Shown here: positions 25,837 through 35,479 of the stretch, one piece after another
How positions within the stretch are numbered: position 1 is the first letter of the stretch
Layout: each line of letters opens with the position of its first letter
Origin: an uncultured Chlorobiaceae bacterium
GTDB taxonomy: Bacteria > Bacteroidota > Chlorobiia > Chlorobiales > Chlorobiaceae
Length of the DNA: 35,479 nucleotides
Assembly (NCBI GenBank): GCA_903940125.1
Contig: CAJAJL010000066.1
Location: 1 to 35,479 of the forward strand
Reading direction: 5' to 3'
Program-made: the position numbers and the translations under genes
Notes under the pieces: generated by a model
Seen by the model: the letters and a program-made list of their open reading frames with translations, nothing else
The model's database searches: none
What the model was told of the DNA's origin: nothing

Positions 25837-26658
25837 ATGGTGCAATTCTGGCAACAACTTACATCTTTTGCATTTCCCCGATCAGAGGATCGTTTTATAC
25901 CTTACAAAATCGAGGACAATCATCCCTTGATAACTTCAGGTCTATCCGAAAAAACCATTGACTACCTGCAAAGGCTTGTCGGATCCCCCGGAATCAACCT
26001 CCCGATTTACCTTACCGCCCTGACTCACCGTTCTGTTGTACATGACCCTGCCACATCATCCATTATCGAATCAAACCAGCGTCTTGAATTTCTCGGTGAC
26101 TCAGTACTTGACCTGCTGATTTCCGAATATCTTTTTAAACGATTTCCCGAAAATGCAGAAGGAGAGCTTTCAAGTAATCGGGCAAAAATAGTCAATCGCA
26201 AATCCCTTGCCGGATTTGCTCGAAGTATTGGTTTGGGAGACTATCTTCTTATTGGTGATTCTGCTGATGAACGCAAAATCAGAAACAGTGAATCAGCACT
26301 TGCCGACGCTTTTGAGTCACTGATTGGAGCCATTTATCTGGACAGAGGAATCCATGAAGCATCTGACTTTATCAGCCGTCATATTATTGAACATGTAAAT
26401 TTCACCACAATCGTTTCTGCCGAACATAACTACAAAAGCCGTCTCATCGAGTACACCCAGTCGAACCACCTCCCACCGCCGGTATACTCAGTTATAACCG
26501 AAGCCGGGGCCGAGCATGAAAAAACCTTTACAATCGGTGTAACATGCACCGATCATTTTCTTGGCAAAGGCACCGCTCAGAGAAAAAAGGATGCAGAGCA
26601 ACTTGCAGCCAAAGAGGCTATGGAACGTCTCGCCGCAGACGATATCGAATGGAGCTGA
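25837..26658 (+). CDS. rnc: Ribonuclease III
   Basis: The 273-residue protein has the RNase III signature NQRLEFLGDSVLDLLISEYL (near residues 80-99). A second acidic site is in ESALADAFESLIGAIYLD. A double-stranded RNA-binding domain is at about 200-270 (NYKSRLIEYTQSNHLPPPVY through AQRKKDAEQLAAKEAM). It cuts double-stranded RNA, including rRNA precursors. The N-terminal extension of about 40 residues is longer than in E. coli. It begins 17 bases after fabF. Confidence 0.96.
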   Translation: MVQFWQQLTSFAFPRSEDRFIPYKIEDNHPLITSGLSEKTIDYLQRLVGSPGINLPIYLTALTHRSVVHDPATSSIIESNQRLEFLGDSVLDLLISEYLFKRFPENAEGELSSNRAKIVNRKSLAGFARSIGLGDYLLIGDSADERKIRNSESALADAFESLIGAIYLDRGIHEASDFISRHIIEHVNFTTIVSAEHNYKSRLIEYTQSNHLPPPVYSVITEAGAEHEKTFTIGVTCTDHFLGKGTAQRKKDAEQLAAKEAMERLAADDIEWS

Positions 26659-26746
26659 CCATTGTTATGGAGTCTGTACTGTAATAATTTTTTTAATGCT
26701 TAATTTAAGAGGTAATTTTCAACCTAAACGGAAGGAGGATTGCGGT

Positions 26747-26875
26747 ATGAAGGTTATGAAATTGGTGATATTCGCATTGGTCGCCTTGACCATAAGCGCA
26801 TGTGCATCAACAAGGGGCAGATACAGTGATGAACAGGAGGGCATGTCCATACGGTACAGGGAAGCGCGAATGTAA
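26747..26875 (+). CDS. Very short lipoprotein, 42 aa
   Basis: The start ATG 26747 has a strong GGAAGGAGG ribosome site. The protein opens MKVMKLVIFALVALTISACA, a signal peptide with a lipobox-like ISAC; Cys19 would carry the lipid. Only about 23 residues would remain after cleavage (STRGRYSDEQEGMSIRYREA). Function is unknown. It may be an entericidin-like small lipoprotein or a short structural peptide. A hairpin terminator follows. Confidence 0.75.
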   Translation: MKVMKLVIFALVALTISACASTRGRYSDEQEGMSIRYREARM

Positions 26876-26904
26876 ACCAGCCTGACATTAAGGTACACAC
26901 ACCA

Positions 26905-26933
26905 CCAAACCCCGGCGCTCACCGGGGCTTTTG
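26905..26933 (+). terminator. Intrinsic terminator after small lipoprotein gene
   Basis: CCCCGG (26910-26915) pairs with CCGGGG (26922-26927) around a 6-base loop. The stem can extend through CCAAA and TTTTGG. A short T run follows. It probably ends the fatty-acid/rnc transcript unit. Confidence 0.7.
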
Positions 26934-27119
26934 GCAGATAAAATATTAACGCTTTAGAATATTATACTTTCTTTATCTTAAGTTCAGAGACTATTTCTAT
27001 ACGATAAAAGAAGTTCTCCCCGCTTGTAAATTTTCTGTTGTGTTGAGGCCGATGTTAAGGAGTAATTCTTCTATAAAGCATTTAAATAAAAAAATATACC
27101 GGTATTCACAATAACCACG

Positions 27120-28580
27120 ATGAAAGAAAAACTGATTTTTGATTTATCCCGCAGCGGACGCAAAGGCTACACCCTTTCCGGTCATGATCTCCCGGAAATT
27201 CCTATGGAAACGATTCTGCCCTCAAAGTTTCTCCGTTCCAAACCCGCTGATCTTCCTGAAGTTTCCGAAAGTGAAGTTGTCCGTCATTTTGTGCGCCTCT
27301 CTACATTGAACTACCATGTTGACAAAAACATGTACCCTCTTGGAAGCTGTACCATGAAGTATAATCCAAAAATAAATGATTATACCTGCGACCTTCCGGG
27401 ATTCAGCACACTTCATCCACTGCAGCCCTTTGAAACAACACAGGGTGCGCTGCAGCTCATGTATGAACTGGCCGAAATGCTTCGGGAAATTGCAGGCATG
27501 GCAGCCATAACCCTCCAGCCTGCTGCAGGTGCCCACGGTGAACTGACCGGCATTCTCCTTATAAAAAAGTACCATCAAGCAAGGGGATCAAAACGCACAA
27601 AGCTTCTTGTCGTTGACTCGGCACATGGCACCAACCCTGCCTCAGCTGCTCTTGCCGGATACAAGATTATTTCCGTCGCAGGCAATAGTGACGGCCGCAC
27701 CGATCTTGATGACCTCCGTTTGAAGCTTGACGGTGATGTTGCTGCACTCATGCTTACCAATCCGAATACCATAGGCCTTTTTGAAAAAGACATTCAGACA
27801 ATCGCAAAACTGGTGCATGATAACGGCAGCCTGCTCTATATGGACGGCGCCAACATGAATGCACTTCTCGGCATAACCCGTCCTGGAGACATGGGCTTCG
27901 ATGTGGTTCATTACAACCTGCACAAAACCTTTGCAACTCCTCATGGCGGCGGTGGTCCAGGCAGCGGGCCGGTTGGCGTCAGCGAAAAACTTCTTCCCTA
28001 TCTCCCTGTACCGGTCATTGAAAAGAACGAAACACCTGAAGGCACAACCTATACGCTCCGTTATGACCGTCCCGAAAGCATAGGAAGGATGATGAATTTT
28101 TACGGAAACTTTGCGGTTCTGGTCAGGGCATATACCTATATCCGAATGCTTGGTCCTGACGGACTGCGCAGGGTTTCGGAGAATGCCATCATTAATGCCA
28201 ACTACCTTTTGAGCCGTCTGCTCGAACGCTATGATCTGCCTTATCCTAAACCGGTACTGCATGAGTTCTGCCTGTCGGGAGATCGTCAGAAAAAAGCGTA
28301 CGGTATCAGAACGCTCGATATCGCAAAAAGGCTGCTGGACTATGGCTTTCATGCTCCCACCATATATTTCCCGCTCATTGTAAGCGAAGCAATAATGATA
28401 GAGCCTACAGAAACTGAATCAAAAGAGACGCTTGATGTTTTTGCCGAAGCCTTGCTCAGTATCGCCGATGAAGCAGAAACCAACCCTGAACTGGTGCTTT
28501 CAGCCCCAGTAACAACGCCGGTCAAACGACTCGATGAAGCTCTTGCCTCAAGGCAACTGAACATCTGCTGCTCTCTGTAA
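27120..28580 (+). CDS. gcvPB: Glycine dehydrogenase (decarboxylating) subunit 2
   Basis: This 486-residue protein matches the C-terminal half of glycine decarboxylase P-protein, as used in split two-subunit systems. The pyridoxal-phosphate lysine is in [20 protein letters not shown] (near residue 265). [20 protein letters not shown] near the N-terminus is conserved. It decarboxylates glycine and passes the aminomethyl group to the H-protein. The partner gcvPA is not in this window. A gap of about 240 bases with a terminator precedes it, so it is probably transcribed alone. Confidence 0.95.
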   Translation: MKEKLIFDLSRSGRKGYTLSGHDLPEIPMETILPSKFLRSKPADLPEVSESEVVRHFVRLSTLNYHVDKNMYPLGSCTMKYNPKINDYTCDLPGFSTLHPLQPFETTQGALQLMYELAEMLREIAGMAAITLQPAAGAHGELTGILLIKKYHQARGSKRTKLLVVDSAHGTNPASAALAGYKIISVAGNSDGRTDLDDLRLKLDGDVAALMLTNPNTIGLFEKDIQTIAKLVHDNGSLLYMDGANMNALLGITRPGDMGFDVVHYNLHKTFATPHGGGGPGSGPVGVSEKLLPYLPVPVIEKNETPEGTTYTLRYDRPESIGRMMNFYGNFAVLVRAYTYIRMLGPDGLRRVSENAIINANYLLSRLLERYDLPYPKPVLHEFCLSGDRQKKAYGIRTLDIAKRLLDYGFHAPTIYFPLIVSEAIMIEPTETESKETLDVFAEALLSIADEAETNPELVLSAPVTTPVKRLDEALASRQLNICCSL

Positions 28581-28667
28581 GAGTCATGCATAAAATTAAC
28601 TGAATTTTCACCTAACTCATTGTGCAGTACAAATCCATGTTGTTATACTTAAAAAAAACTCGAGGAT

Positions 28668-29180
28668 ATGCTTTTACATCGTACGAAAGTTCTTGTACTC
28701 AACAGCAGCTATGAACCTTTAAGTATTTGTGACGCTCAGAAAGCAGTTCTTTTACTCTTTGGAGGCAAAGCCGTGCCGGTCGCCCACCACCCTGAAAGGG
28801 TTATCTGCACGGTCTCCCGAAGCTATCCCCTGCCGAGTATTGTCAGACTGACCTTTTTTGTCAGGGTCCCCTACAAAAAAATCATACTCAACCGTAAAAA
28901 CATTCTCCTTAGAGACAGTTTTCAGTGCCAGTATTGCGGTAAAACCGATCACCCCTTAACTATCGATCATATTGTACCTCGCTCCAGAGGCGGGGAGTAC
29001 TCGTGGGAAAACCTTATTACAGCCTGCCCTCGCTGTAACTCAAAAAAAGGAAACCGAACGCCACGCGAAGCAGGGATGCACCCTTTAAAACAACCGATAA
29101 GACCAAATAACCTGATGTTCATGCAGCAGCTCACGGCAACGGTTTCCGAGGAATGGAAGCCGTATCTTTATATGAGCTGA
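28668..29180 (+). CDS. HNH endonuclease family protein
   Basis: This 170-residue protein has an N-terminal domain ([20 protein letters not shown]) typical of a widespread bacterial HNH family. The HNH core is [20 protein letters not shown] followed by [20 protein letters not shown], with two CxxC zinc knuckles and catalytic His in DHIV. The cellular role of this family is not established. Nothing nearby suggests phage or restriction, so a housekeeping DNA role is likely. A GAGG element lies just before the start. Confidence 0.9.
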   Translation: MLLHRTKVLVLNSSYEPLSICDAQKAVLLLFGGKAVPVAHHPERVICTVSRSYPLPSIVRLTFFVRVPYKKIILNRKNILLRDSFQCQYCGKTDHPLTIDHIVPRSRGGEYSWENLITACPRCNSKKGNRTPREAGMHPLKQPIRPNNLMFMQQLTATVSEEWKPYLYMS

Positions 29181-29306
29181 AAAAGGTATTCTCTATAATG
29201 ACCATCCAAGACAATAACACTGTATTGTCAGGAATTTTTTTACTTTTCATGCAGAACCCGCATGCATTTTAACTGCAACAGAAATACCTGAACATATCAA
29301 ACCCGA

Positions 29307-31058
29307 ATGAATAAAAGCCTCTCTCTCCTGGTATCAGGATTTTTAATTGTTCTCCTGCTGTTTCCTGCAGCATTAAACGGATCCACTCCAATAAAACCAG
29401 GGAGCGAAACCTGGGCTGCCCAACAGATTTTCAATGGTACTGATCCCCGTATTGAAGAGAGCCTGAGGAATATGACCCTTTCGGAAAAAGTTGGACAGAT
29501 GCTCATCGCAGAGTCTGACGGCCAGTACAACAGCTATGATGACACTTCCTACAAGCTTCTTGACAGACTGGTAAAGGAAGGAAAAGTTGGAGGCGTCATG
29601 TTTCTGAAGGGTGGTGTTTTCAGCGCGGCTATGCTTGCCAACCATTTTCAGTCTCTGGCACCACGTCCACTCCTTATGAGTGCCGATATGGAGCGTGGAC
29701 TGGCCATGAGATTGAGCGGTGCTACCGAATTTCCGCCTAACATGGCCCTGGCTGCGACACAGAACCCTCAACTTGCCGCTCAAATGGCACAAGCCATTGC
29801 CAGGGAGGCAAAAGCCGTTGGACTTCAACAGGACTATGGCCCTACACTTGATTTGAACATCAATCCCTTAAACCCGATCATCAACACCCGTTCATTCGGC
29901 GATAATCTCTCTTTGACCATTACATTGTCCCATGCCGTTATCGAAGGACTCCAGTCTAACGGCATTATTGCAACGGCAAAGCACTTTCCAGGGCATGGAG
30001 ATGTGAGTGTTGATAGCCATGTTTCGCTTCCTGTGCTCAAGGCTGACCGTCAGCAATTGCAGGATTATGAACTGAAACCCTTCAAGGCAGCCATAGAACA
30101 GGGAGTCATAAGCGTTATGATCGGACATCTTGCTGTTCCGAAAGTGACCGGAACAATGGAGCCTGCCTCAATTTCAAAAATTATCGTTACCGACCTGCTT
30201 CGAAAGGAGCTGGGGTTTCAGGGGCTGATCATTACCGACGCCCTGAACATGAAGGCATTGTACAATGGTCAAAATGTCCCGGATGTTTCCATTAAAGCCG
30301 TTCAGGCTGGAAACGACCTTCTGCTCTTTTCCCCTGACCCTGAACTTGCCCATCGTTCTATTGTTCATGCCGTCGAAAATGGTCTTATAACGATAGAGCA
30401 GATTGATGCCTCGGTACGAAGAATCCTTCAGGCGAAACGATGGCTCGATATTGAACACCGGAAGCTTGTTGATCTGAATCGGATCCAGGAAAATGCAAGT
30501 CCTGAATCCCATCGGGATCTTGCAAAAAAAATAGCTGAGGTATCAATCACTCTCGTGAAAGATGACAACCACTACATGCCTCTGAAAAAAATTTCATCAG
30601 GCAATCTTCTCAATATTATTCTCCAGGATAAAACCAACCTCGAAGCAGGAACCGGATATATCAAAAACATCGACAACTATTATTCAGCCGACCATATCAG
30701 GATCGATCCGGGAACCGACTCCCGTGGTTATGCAAATGCTCTGGAGATGGCAATGAAAGCACCGGCAGTTATAGTCACCTCTTATGTCCAGGCCCTCTCC
30801 GGCTCAGGAACCCTGAGGCTGACCGAAAAGCAGCAGGAGTTCGTACACACTCTGGCCAAAATGATTCCAAAAGAAAAACCGCTGATCTTTATTTCACTCG
30901 GAACTCCTTACCTGATCAACTATTTTCCGGAAATAACGACCTATCTATGCACCTATTCATCAAAAGAAGCAAGTGAAGAATATGCTGTTAAAGCGCTGAA
31001 AGGAAAAATTAAACCCCGCGGAATACTTCCTGTCTCGCTGCAGGGAAACCCGCGCTGA
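29307..31058 (+). CDS. Glycoside hydrolase family 3 beta-N-acetylhexosaminidase, exported
   Basis: The 583-residue protein starts with a signal peptide (LSLLVSGFLIVLLLFPAALN). The GH3 barrel contains EKVGQMLIA, AKHFPGHGDVSVDSHVSLP (His/Asp dyad near 227-238, the NagZ mark) and the nucleophile Asp311 in IITDALNMK. A C-terminal GH3 domain (about 400-583) is present, so it is longer than cytoplasmic NagZ. It likely releases GlcNAc from cell-wall fragments in the periplasm. Substrate is inferred from the KHFPGHG motif. Confidence 0.9.
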   Translation: MNKSLSLLVSGFLIVLLLFPAALNGSTPIKPGSETWAAQQIFNGTDPRIEESLRNMTLSEKVGQMLIAESDGQYNSYDDTSYKLLDRLVKEGKVGGVMFLKGGVFSAAMLANHFQSLAPRPLLMSADMERGLAMRLSGATEFPPNMALAATQNPQLAAQMAQAIAREAKAVGLQQDYGPTLDLNINPLNPIINTRSFGDNLSLTITLSHAVIEGLQSNGIIATAKHFPGHGDVSVDSHVSLPVLKADRQQLQDYELKPFKAAIEQGVISVMIGHLAVPKVTGTMEPASISKIIVTDLLRKELGFQGLIITDALNMKALYNGQNVPDVSIKAVQAGNDLLLFSPDPELAHRSIVHAVENGLITIEQIDASVRRILQAKRWLDIEHRKLVDLNRIQENASPESHRDLAKKIAEVSITLVKDDNHYMPLKKISSGNLLNIILQDKTNLEAGTGYIKNIDNYYSADHIRIDPGTDSRGYANALEMAMKAPAVIVTSYVQALSGSGTLRLTEKQQEFVHTLAKMIPKEKPLIFISLGTPYLINYFPEITTYLCTYSSKEASEEYAVKALKGKIKPRGILPVSLQGNPR

Positions 31059-31099
31059 GCAGAACTAACTGACCAACAACTCTTTACCAGTTTCAGATT

Positions 31100-32509
31100 A
31101 TGGGAAAAACCGTTCGGGATGAATCAACCGCTAGTGCCTACTGGGCGGCTGTCAATACCTTTTGTTCACTGAAAGACGTGCATGTCATTGCTGATGCCCC
31201 TGTCGGCTGCTACAATCTTGTCGGTGTAGCCGTCATAGACTATACCGATGCAGTCCCGTACCTTGAAAACTTGACACCGACAAGCCTTACTGAAAAAGAG
31301 ATCGCCTCTTCCGGCAGTTCTGAAATTGTCAGAGAGACCATTGAAAAACTCCAGGCACCTGGACGGCAGCTGATTCTGGTATCGAGTGCAGAAAGCGAAA
31401 TGATCGGCAGCGACCATGAACGAATGCTGAACATGAAATACCCTGACGTCCGTTTTTTTTCATCAAACTCCCTTGGCGAAAATGAATGGCAAGGGCGAGA
31501 CCGCTCTCTGCAGTGGCTCCATGAACAATTTGATGATCATAAACCTGCCGAAGTAGTACCCTCTACCGTAAGCATTATCGGTCCTACCTACGGCTGCTTC
31601 AACAGTCCATCAGATCTGGCTGAACTCAAGCGTCTGATTAAAGGTGTTGGCGGGAACCTCCGTCATGTCTACCCCTTTGAAAGCTCCCTCCATGATATTG
31701 CCGACCTTAAAAACTCCGACGTCATTGTGGTCATGTACCATGAATTCGGACGTACACTGGCGGGATTGCTGAACAGGCCTGTACTGCAGGCTCCTTTCGG
31801 CATTGATGAAACAAAGAATTTCATTCTGGAGCTTGGAAGAGTGCTCAACAAAAATGAAGAGGCGAAAGCATTTCTTAAAGAAGAAAAACGCACCACACTC
31901 AAACCAATATGGGATCTCTGGCGAGGCCCCCAGGCAGAATGGTTTCCAACCATAAGATTCGGAGTCACCGCAGCAAAAACTTATGCCCTGGGATTGAACA
32001 CCTTTCTTGCCGGTGAAATGGGAATGCTCTGCCTGTTCAGCCACGACTCGGCAGAAGCCGACAACACCCTGATCCGTAGCGAAATTCAGCAGAAACAACC
32101 TCAATTCCTCTTTGGACGAATTGTCGATAAAATCTATCTGGCCGAAATTGATGCCAAAACACGATTTATTCCAGCCGGGTTTCCCGGCCCTATCGTCCGC
32201 AGAGCTCTCGGCACTCCCTTCATGGGTAATAGTGGAGCTGTCTATCTCCTCCAGGAAATTGTCAATGCCCTCTACGACATGCTTTTCAACTTCCTGCCAC
32301 TCAATCGTCGCGGACCGGCCGGTGAAGATACCACTGGAAAAGTGACATGGAGCAGTGAAGCCAATGCCATTCTGAACGAAATAGTTAAAAAAGCACCATT
32401 CATCAGCCAGATCTCTTTTGGCCGTGAACTGAAAAGAAAAGCTGAACAGTTGACCTTGAAACAAGGCAAGGATACCGTCACTCCGGATATCATGCAAATG
32501 ATAAACTGA
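31100..32509 (+). CDS. bchZ: Chlorophyllide a reductase subunit BchZ
   Basis: This 469-residue protein has the BchZ start pattern: STASAYWAAVNTFCSLKDVH then ADAPVGCYNL, with Cys37 as likely cluster ligand. NIIGPTYG-like VSIIGPTYGCFNSPSDLAEL, YHEFGRTLAGLL and FPGPIVRRALGTPFMG are also family marks. A PCP_red-like domain follows at about 415-469 (SEANAILNEIVKKAPF). With BchY it reduces ring B of chlorophyllide a, using electrons from BchX, in bacteriochlorophyll synthesis. BchX and BchY are not next to it. It starts 41 bases after the GH3 gene. Confidence 0.93.
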   Translation: MGKTVRDESTASAYWAAVNTFCSLKDVHVIADAPVGCYNLVGVAVIDYTDAVPYLENLTPTSLTEKEIASSGSSEIVRETIEKLQAPGRQLILVSSAESEMIGSDHERMLNMKYPDVRFFSSNSLGENEWQGRDRSLQWLHEQFDDHKPAEVVPSTVSIIGPTYGCFNSPSDLAELKRLIKGVGGNLRHVYPFESSLHDIADLKNSDVIVVMYHEFGRTLAGLLNRPVLQAPFGIDETKNFILELGRVLNKNEEAKAFLKEEKRTTLKPIWDLWRGPQAEWFPTIRFGVTAAKTYALGLNTFLAGEMGMLCLFSHDSAEADNTLIRSEIQQKQPQFLFGRIVDKIYLAEIDAKTRFIPAGFPGPIVRRALGTPFMGNSGAVYLLQEIVNALYDMLFNFLPLNRRGPAGEDTTGKVTWSSEANAILNEIVKKAPFISQISFGRELKRKAEQLTLKQGKDTVTPDIMQMIN

Positions 32510-32692
32510 TTTGGATTATTTTATTTTTTTATGTATAGTCCAAGTCCACTTTCCGAAACCGGGGATAGCATTTTTTATGTGCTCAGCCCTCCCGGTCCGG
32601 CATTGCTAACGTAAAGAGGCTGTAGATATTTTTCCTTCAAAGAAGTTGCATGTGCAGCACGCTTTGTATGGAGTGAAACGACAAGAAACAGA

Positions 32693-34666
32693 ATGTCTGA
32701 AAATCAGGAACAACTGGCTTTGATAGCCCTTACCCTGCCGGACGGGACAGTTAAATCATTCCCATCAGGCAGTACCGGTCTGGATATTGCACTTTCTATT
32801 GGCCGCAAACTTGCCCAGGATGCCCTGGCACTGAAAATTAACGGTACTCTTGTTGATCTTACTGCGCCGGTGACCGCTGACGCATCGATTGAAATCATTA
32901 CCTTTGATTCCACAGAAGGCAAAGATATTTTCTGGCACAGCTCAAGCCATATTATGGCACAGGCCATTGAAGAGCTTTTTCCAGGCAGCAAATTTGGCGC
33001 CGGCCCCTCAATAGAGCAGGGATTCTATTATGATATTGCCTCCGTCCACCGGTTCAGGGAAGATGATCTCCGCACGATCGAAGCAAAAATGCTGGAAATC
33101 AGCAAGCGCGATATACACATGCAACGGGAAGAAATGGACCGTACAGCAGCCATAGACTTTTTCAAGTTTACGAGAAATGACCCCTATAAGGTTGAAATTC
33201 TTGAAGATACCCTGAAAAACGTCGACACAGTTTCACTTTATCATCAAAATGGTTTCACTGACCTGTGCATTGGCCCGCACCTGCCGACAACGTCGAAACT
33301 CAAAGCAATTCTTCTGACCAATATCTCCTCGTCCTACTGGCGGGGCGATTCGTCAAGGGAGAACATGCAGCGCATTTACGGCATCTCATTTCCATCGGAA
33401 AAGCTGCTGAAAGAATATGTCGCACGCCTTGAAGAGGCCAAACGAAGAGACCACAGAAAACTGGGTGCTGAACTTGAGCTCTTTATGCTCACTCCGGAGG
33501 TTGGAAGCGGTCTTCCGATCTGGCTGCCGAACGGCGCCATTATCCGCAATGAACTTGAATCATTTTTAAAGGAAGAACAGCGCAAACGCGGCTACCTGCC
33601 TGTTTATACTCCTCATATAGGCAATATCGAACTCTACAAGCGTTCAGGCCACTATCCATACTACAGCGATTCGCAGTTTCCTCCGCTGACCTATCACGAT
33701 GAAGACGGCAAACAGGAGCAGTACCTTCTTAAACCGATGAACTGCCCTCACCATCACCTCATCTACAGCTCGAAAATGCGCAGTTACCGCGATCTGCCGA
33801 TCCGTCTGACTGAGTTTGGAACAGTCTACAGACACGAGCAGTCAGGAGAACTCAACGGTCTGGTGCGCGCCCGTGGCTTCACCCAGGATGACTCGCACAT
33901 TTACTGCCGTCCCGACCAGCTTGTCGACGAAATCTGCAACGCTATCGACCTGACACAGTTTGTTTTTGGAACGCTTGGTTTTTCAGACGTTCACACGCGC
34001 CTCTCCATGCATGATCCGGCAAATCAGGCAAAATACGGCGGAACAGAAGAGGTATGGGAACAGGCGGAAAAAGATGTCAAAGAGGCCGCCGACCGTATGG
34101 GCATTGAATACTTTATCGGTATCGGCGAAGCAAGCTTCTACGGCCCGAAGATAGACTTTATCGTACGCGATGCTCTTGGACGAAAATGGCAGCTCGGTAC
34201 TGTACAGGTTGACTATGTCATGCCTGAGCGGTTTGATCTCACCTATATCGGAAGCGATGGACAGAAACATCGTCCGGTTGTTATTCACCGGGCACCTTTC
34301 GGCTCCATGGAGCGGTTTATCGGTGTCCTGATTGAGCATACCGCCGGCAATTTCCCGCTTTGGCTTGCACCGCTCCAAACTGTTGTGCTGCCGATCGCCG
34401 AAGATGTTCACGACTATGCAAAAACCGTACACCAGTCCCTTCAGGCGGCAGGCATCCGTTCCGAGCTTGACACCAGAAGTGAAAAAATCGGAAAAAAAAT
34501 ACGCGATGCCGAAATAAACAAGGTACCCTGTATGATCGTTATAGGGCAGAAAGAGCAGGAAAGCGGCGAGGTTTCGCTGCGCCGTCATCGCATCGGTGAT
34601 GAAGGCCGCTTCAGCGTAAGCGGACTTATCGAAAAGCTCCTGAAAGAGATTACCGGAAGAACCTGA
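32693..34666 (+). CDS. thrS: Threonyl-tRNA synthetase
   Basis: The 657-residue protein has an N-terminal TGS domain (about 8-70: TLPDGTVKSFPSGSTGLDIA). The editing domain begins with HSSSHIMAQAIEELFP. The catalytic core has PMNCPHHHLIYSSK (zinc Cys near 350) and the class II motif 2 TEFGTVYRHEQSGELNGLVR. Motif 3 is PVVIHRAPFGSMERFIGVLI, and the anticodon domain is at about 560-657. It charges tRNA-Thr and clears Ser-tRNA-Thr. A 183-base leader precedes it, in which I found no clear T-box or attenuator. Confidence 0.97.
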   Translation: MSENQEQLALIALTLPDGTVKSFPSGSTGLDIALSIGRKLAQDALALKINGTLVDLTAPVTADASIEIITFDSTEGKDIFWHSSSHIMAQAIEELFPGSKFGAGPSIEQGFYYDIASVHRFREDDLRTIEAKMLEISKRDIHMQREEMDRTAAIDFFKFTRNDPYKVEILEDTLKNVDTVSLYHQNGFTDLCIGPHLPTTSKLKAILLTNISSSYWRGDSSRENMQRIYGISFPSEKLLKEYVARLEEAKRRDHRKLGAELELFMLTPEVGSGLPIWLPNGAIIRNELESFLKEEQRKRGYLPVYTPHIGNIELYKRSGHYPYYSDSQFPPLTYHDEDGKQEQYLLKPMNCPHHHLIYSSKMRSYRDLPIRLTEFGTVYRHEQSGELNGLVRARGFTQDDSHIYCRPDQLVDEICNAIDLTQFVFGTLGFSDVHTRLSMHDPANQAKYGGTEEVWEQAEKDVKEAADRMGIEYFIGIGEASFYGPKIDFIVRDALGRKWQLGTVQVDYVMPERFDLTYIGSDGQKHRPVVIHRAPFGSMERFIGVLIEHTAGNFPLWLAPLQTVVLPIAEDVHDYAKTVHQSLQAAGIRSELDTRSEKIGKKIRDAEINKVPCMIVIGQKEQESGEVSLRRHRIGDEGRFSVSGLIEKLLKEITGRT

Positions 34667-34689
34667 TTATCTAAAACAAACCTGAACGC

Positions 34690-35331
34690 ATGAAGAAACA
34701 GAAGGTTACGACTCAAAAGCCCAAACTTACCTATCGGGTCAATGAACAGATCCGTGTTCCTGAAGTTCGAATTATTTTTCCGGACGGAACACAGGAGGTG
34801 ATGAAAACCATTGATGCAAAGCGTGTAGCCGAAGAGCGGAATCAAGACCTTATCGAAGTACAGCCGAATGCCGAACCGCCGGTTTGCAAATTTGACAACC
34901 TCGGCAGGCTTCTCTATAAAATGGACAAGAGGGACAAGGATCTCAAGAAAAAACAGAAAACAACCACCCTCAAGGAGTTGCGGTTTCATCCGAACACCGA
35001 CAAGCACGATTTTGATTTCAAAAGTGCTCATCTTGAGGAATTTCTGCGCAAAGGGAACAGGGTACGGGCAACTATTGTCTTCCTGGGCCGTTCAATCATC
35101 TATAAGGATAAAGGGCTGGAACTGGCTGAACGCTTGACCGAGCGCCTCAGCATTGTCAGTAATCGTGACGGCGACCCTAAATTCGAGGGAAAAAAGTTGT
35201 TCGTGTATTTTGAGCCTGACAAGAAAAAAATAGATGCTTACGAACGTATTAAAGCAAGAACAAGCGCTCCGCTGTCGACTGAACCAATTAAGCCGGCTAA
35301 ACCGGCAGAGCAGGTAGAACCTGCTGAGTAA
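34690..35331 (+). CDS. infC: Translation initiation factor IF-3
   Basis: This 213-residue protein has the IF-3 N-domain ([40 protein letters not shown]), a basic linker ([20 protein letters not shown]) and the C-domain (about 85-180). An unusual Pro/Lys/Glu tail of about 25 residues follows ([13 protein letters not shown]). It starts with ATG, whereas infC in many bacteria starts with a rare codon. It lies 23 bases after thrS and before rpmI, the classical order. Confidence 0.96.
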   Translation: MKKQKVTTQKPKLTYRVNEQIRVPEVRIIFPDGTQEVMKTIDAKRVAEERNQDLIEVQPNAEPPVCKFDNLGRLLYKMDKRDKDLKKKQKTTTLKELRFHPNTDKHDFDFKSAHLEEFLRKGNRVRATIVFLGRSIIYKDKGLELAERLTERLSIVSNRDGDPKFEGKKLFVYFEPDKKKIDAYERIKARTSAPLSTEPIKPAKPAEQVEPAE

Positions 35332-35376
35332 GCAAGAAAATTTGACCATTTTTATATAAAACAATCAAGGACGATC

Positions 35377-35479
35377 ATGCCTAAAATGAAATCACACCGC
35401 GGAGCATGCAAACGGTTCAAAACCACTGCCTCCGGAAAAATCAAGCGTGAACGAATGAACGGATCACACAACCTCGAGC
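35377..35479 (+). CDS. rpmI: Ribosomal protein L35, N-terminal part (cut by window end)
   Basis: The frame begins [20 protein letters not shown] then [13 protein letters not shown], the typical L35 start. About 34 of roughly 65 residues are inside the window. CAAGGA lies just before the ATG. rplT would be expected next. Confidence 0.95.
   Translation, partial: MPKMKSHRGACKRFKTTASGKIKRERMNGSHNLE

Noticed and set aside
31610-32497. 295-residue minus-strand frame opposite bchZ
   Set aside because: It is a long antisense shadow; the plus-strand frame is clearly BchZ with conserved motifs throughout.

Overview
The window looks like a chromosome segment from a green sulfur bacterium (Chlorobiaceae, Chlorobium/Pelodictyon-like). 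The main reasons are a bchZ gene (chlorophyllide a reductase subunit), a small protein resembling the CsmB chlorosome envelope family, and a long block of Chlorobi-like housekeeping genes (yceD-rpmF-plsX-fabH-fabD-fabG-acpP-fabF-rnc, gcvPB, thrS-infC-rpmI). The species is inferred from gene content; no database was searched.

Positions 1-13440 are an accessory region. It begins inside an IS1634-like transposase (minus strand), followed by a Nif11-domain small protein, an unrecognised 206-residue protein and a CsmB-like protein. Three toxin-antitoxin modules then sit side by side: AbrB/Doc, RelB/YafQ and an ImmA/IrrE-domain regulator with a DUF4411 PIN-like protein. They lie between two copies of a 35-bp element (2558-2592 and 6395-6429). 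Next is a two-gene NTPase operon. Its first gene is split by an intact IS3-family element, and its second gene encodes a 993-residue NTPase ending in six nearly identical 35-residue TPR units. A flavin-binding PPOX-like gene, a fourth toxin-antitoxin pair (BrnT-like/RHH-like) and a truncated copy of the PPOX-like gene complete the region.

Positions 13441-19103 form a minus-strand potassium-related operon. In transcription order it holds a KimA/KUP-like APC transporter, a HAMP-PAS histidine kinase, a 30-residue one-helix membrane peptide starting with GTG, and a KdpD sensor module fused to a universal-stress domain and a PTS EIIA-like domain. No kdpABC genes and no response regulator are visible. 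The layout suggests a split, PTS-linked KdpD-type sensor attached to a different K+ transporter. A minus-strand tRNA-Asn with its own terminator follows.

Positions 19589-35479 are core genome on the plus strand. A fatty-acid and phospholipid synthesis cluster feeds acyl-ACP production (FabD/FabH start, FabF/FabG elongate, AcpP carries, PlsX links to phospholipid). It is followed by RNase III, a tiny lipoprotein, glycine decarboxylase subunit 2, an HNH endonuclease, a secreted GH3 hexosaminidase, BchZ, and the translation genes thrS, infC and rpmI (the last cut by the window end).

The strongest candidates for unusual biology are the split NTPase/TPR-array operon and the KdpD-USP-EIIA fusion with its small membrane peptide and KimA-like transporter.
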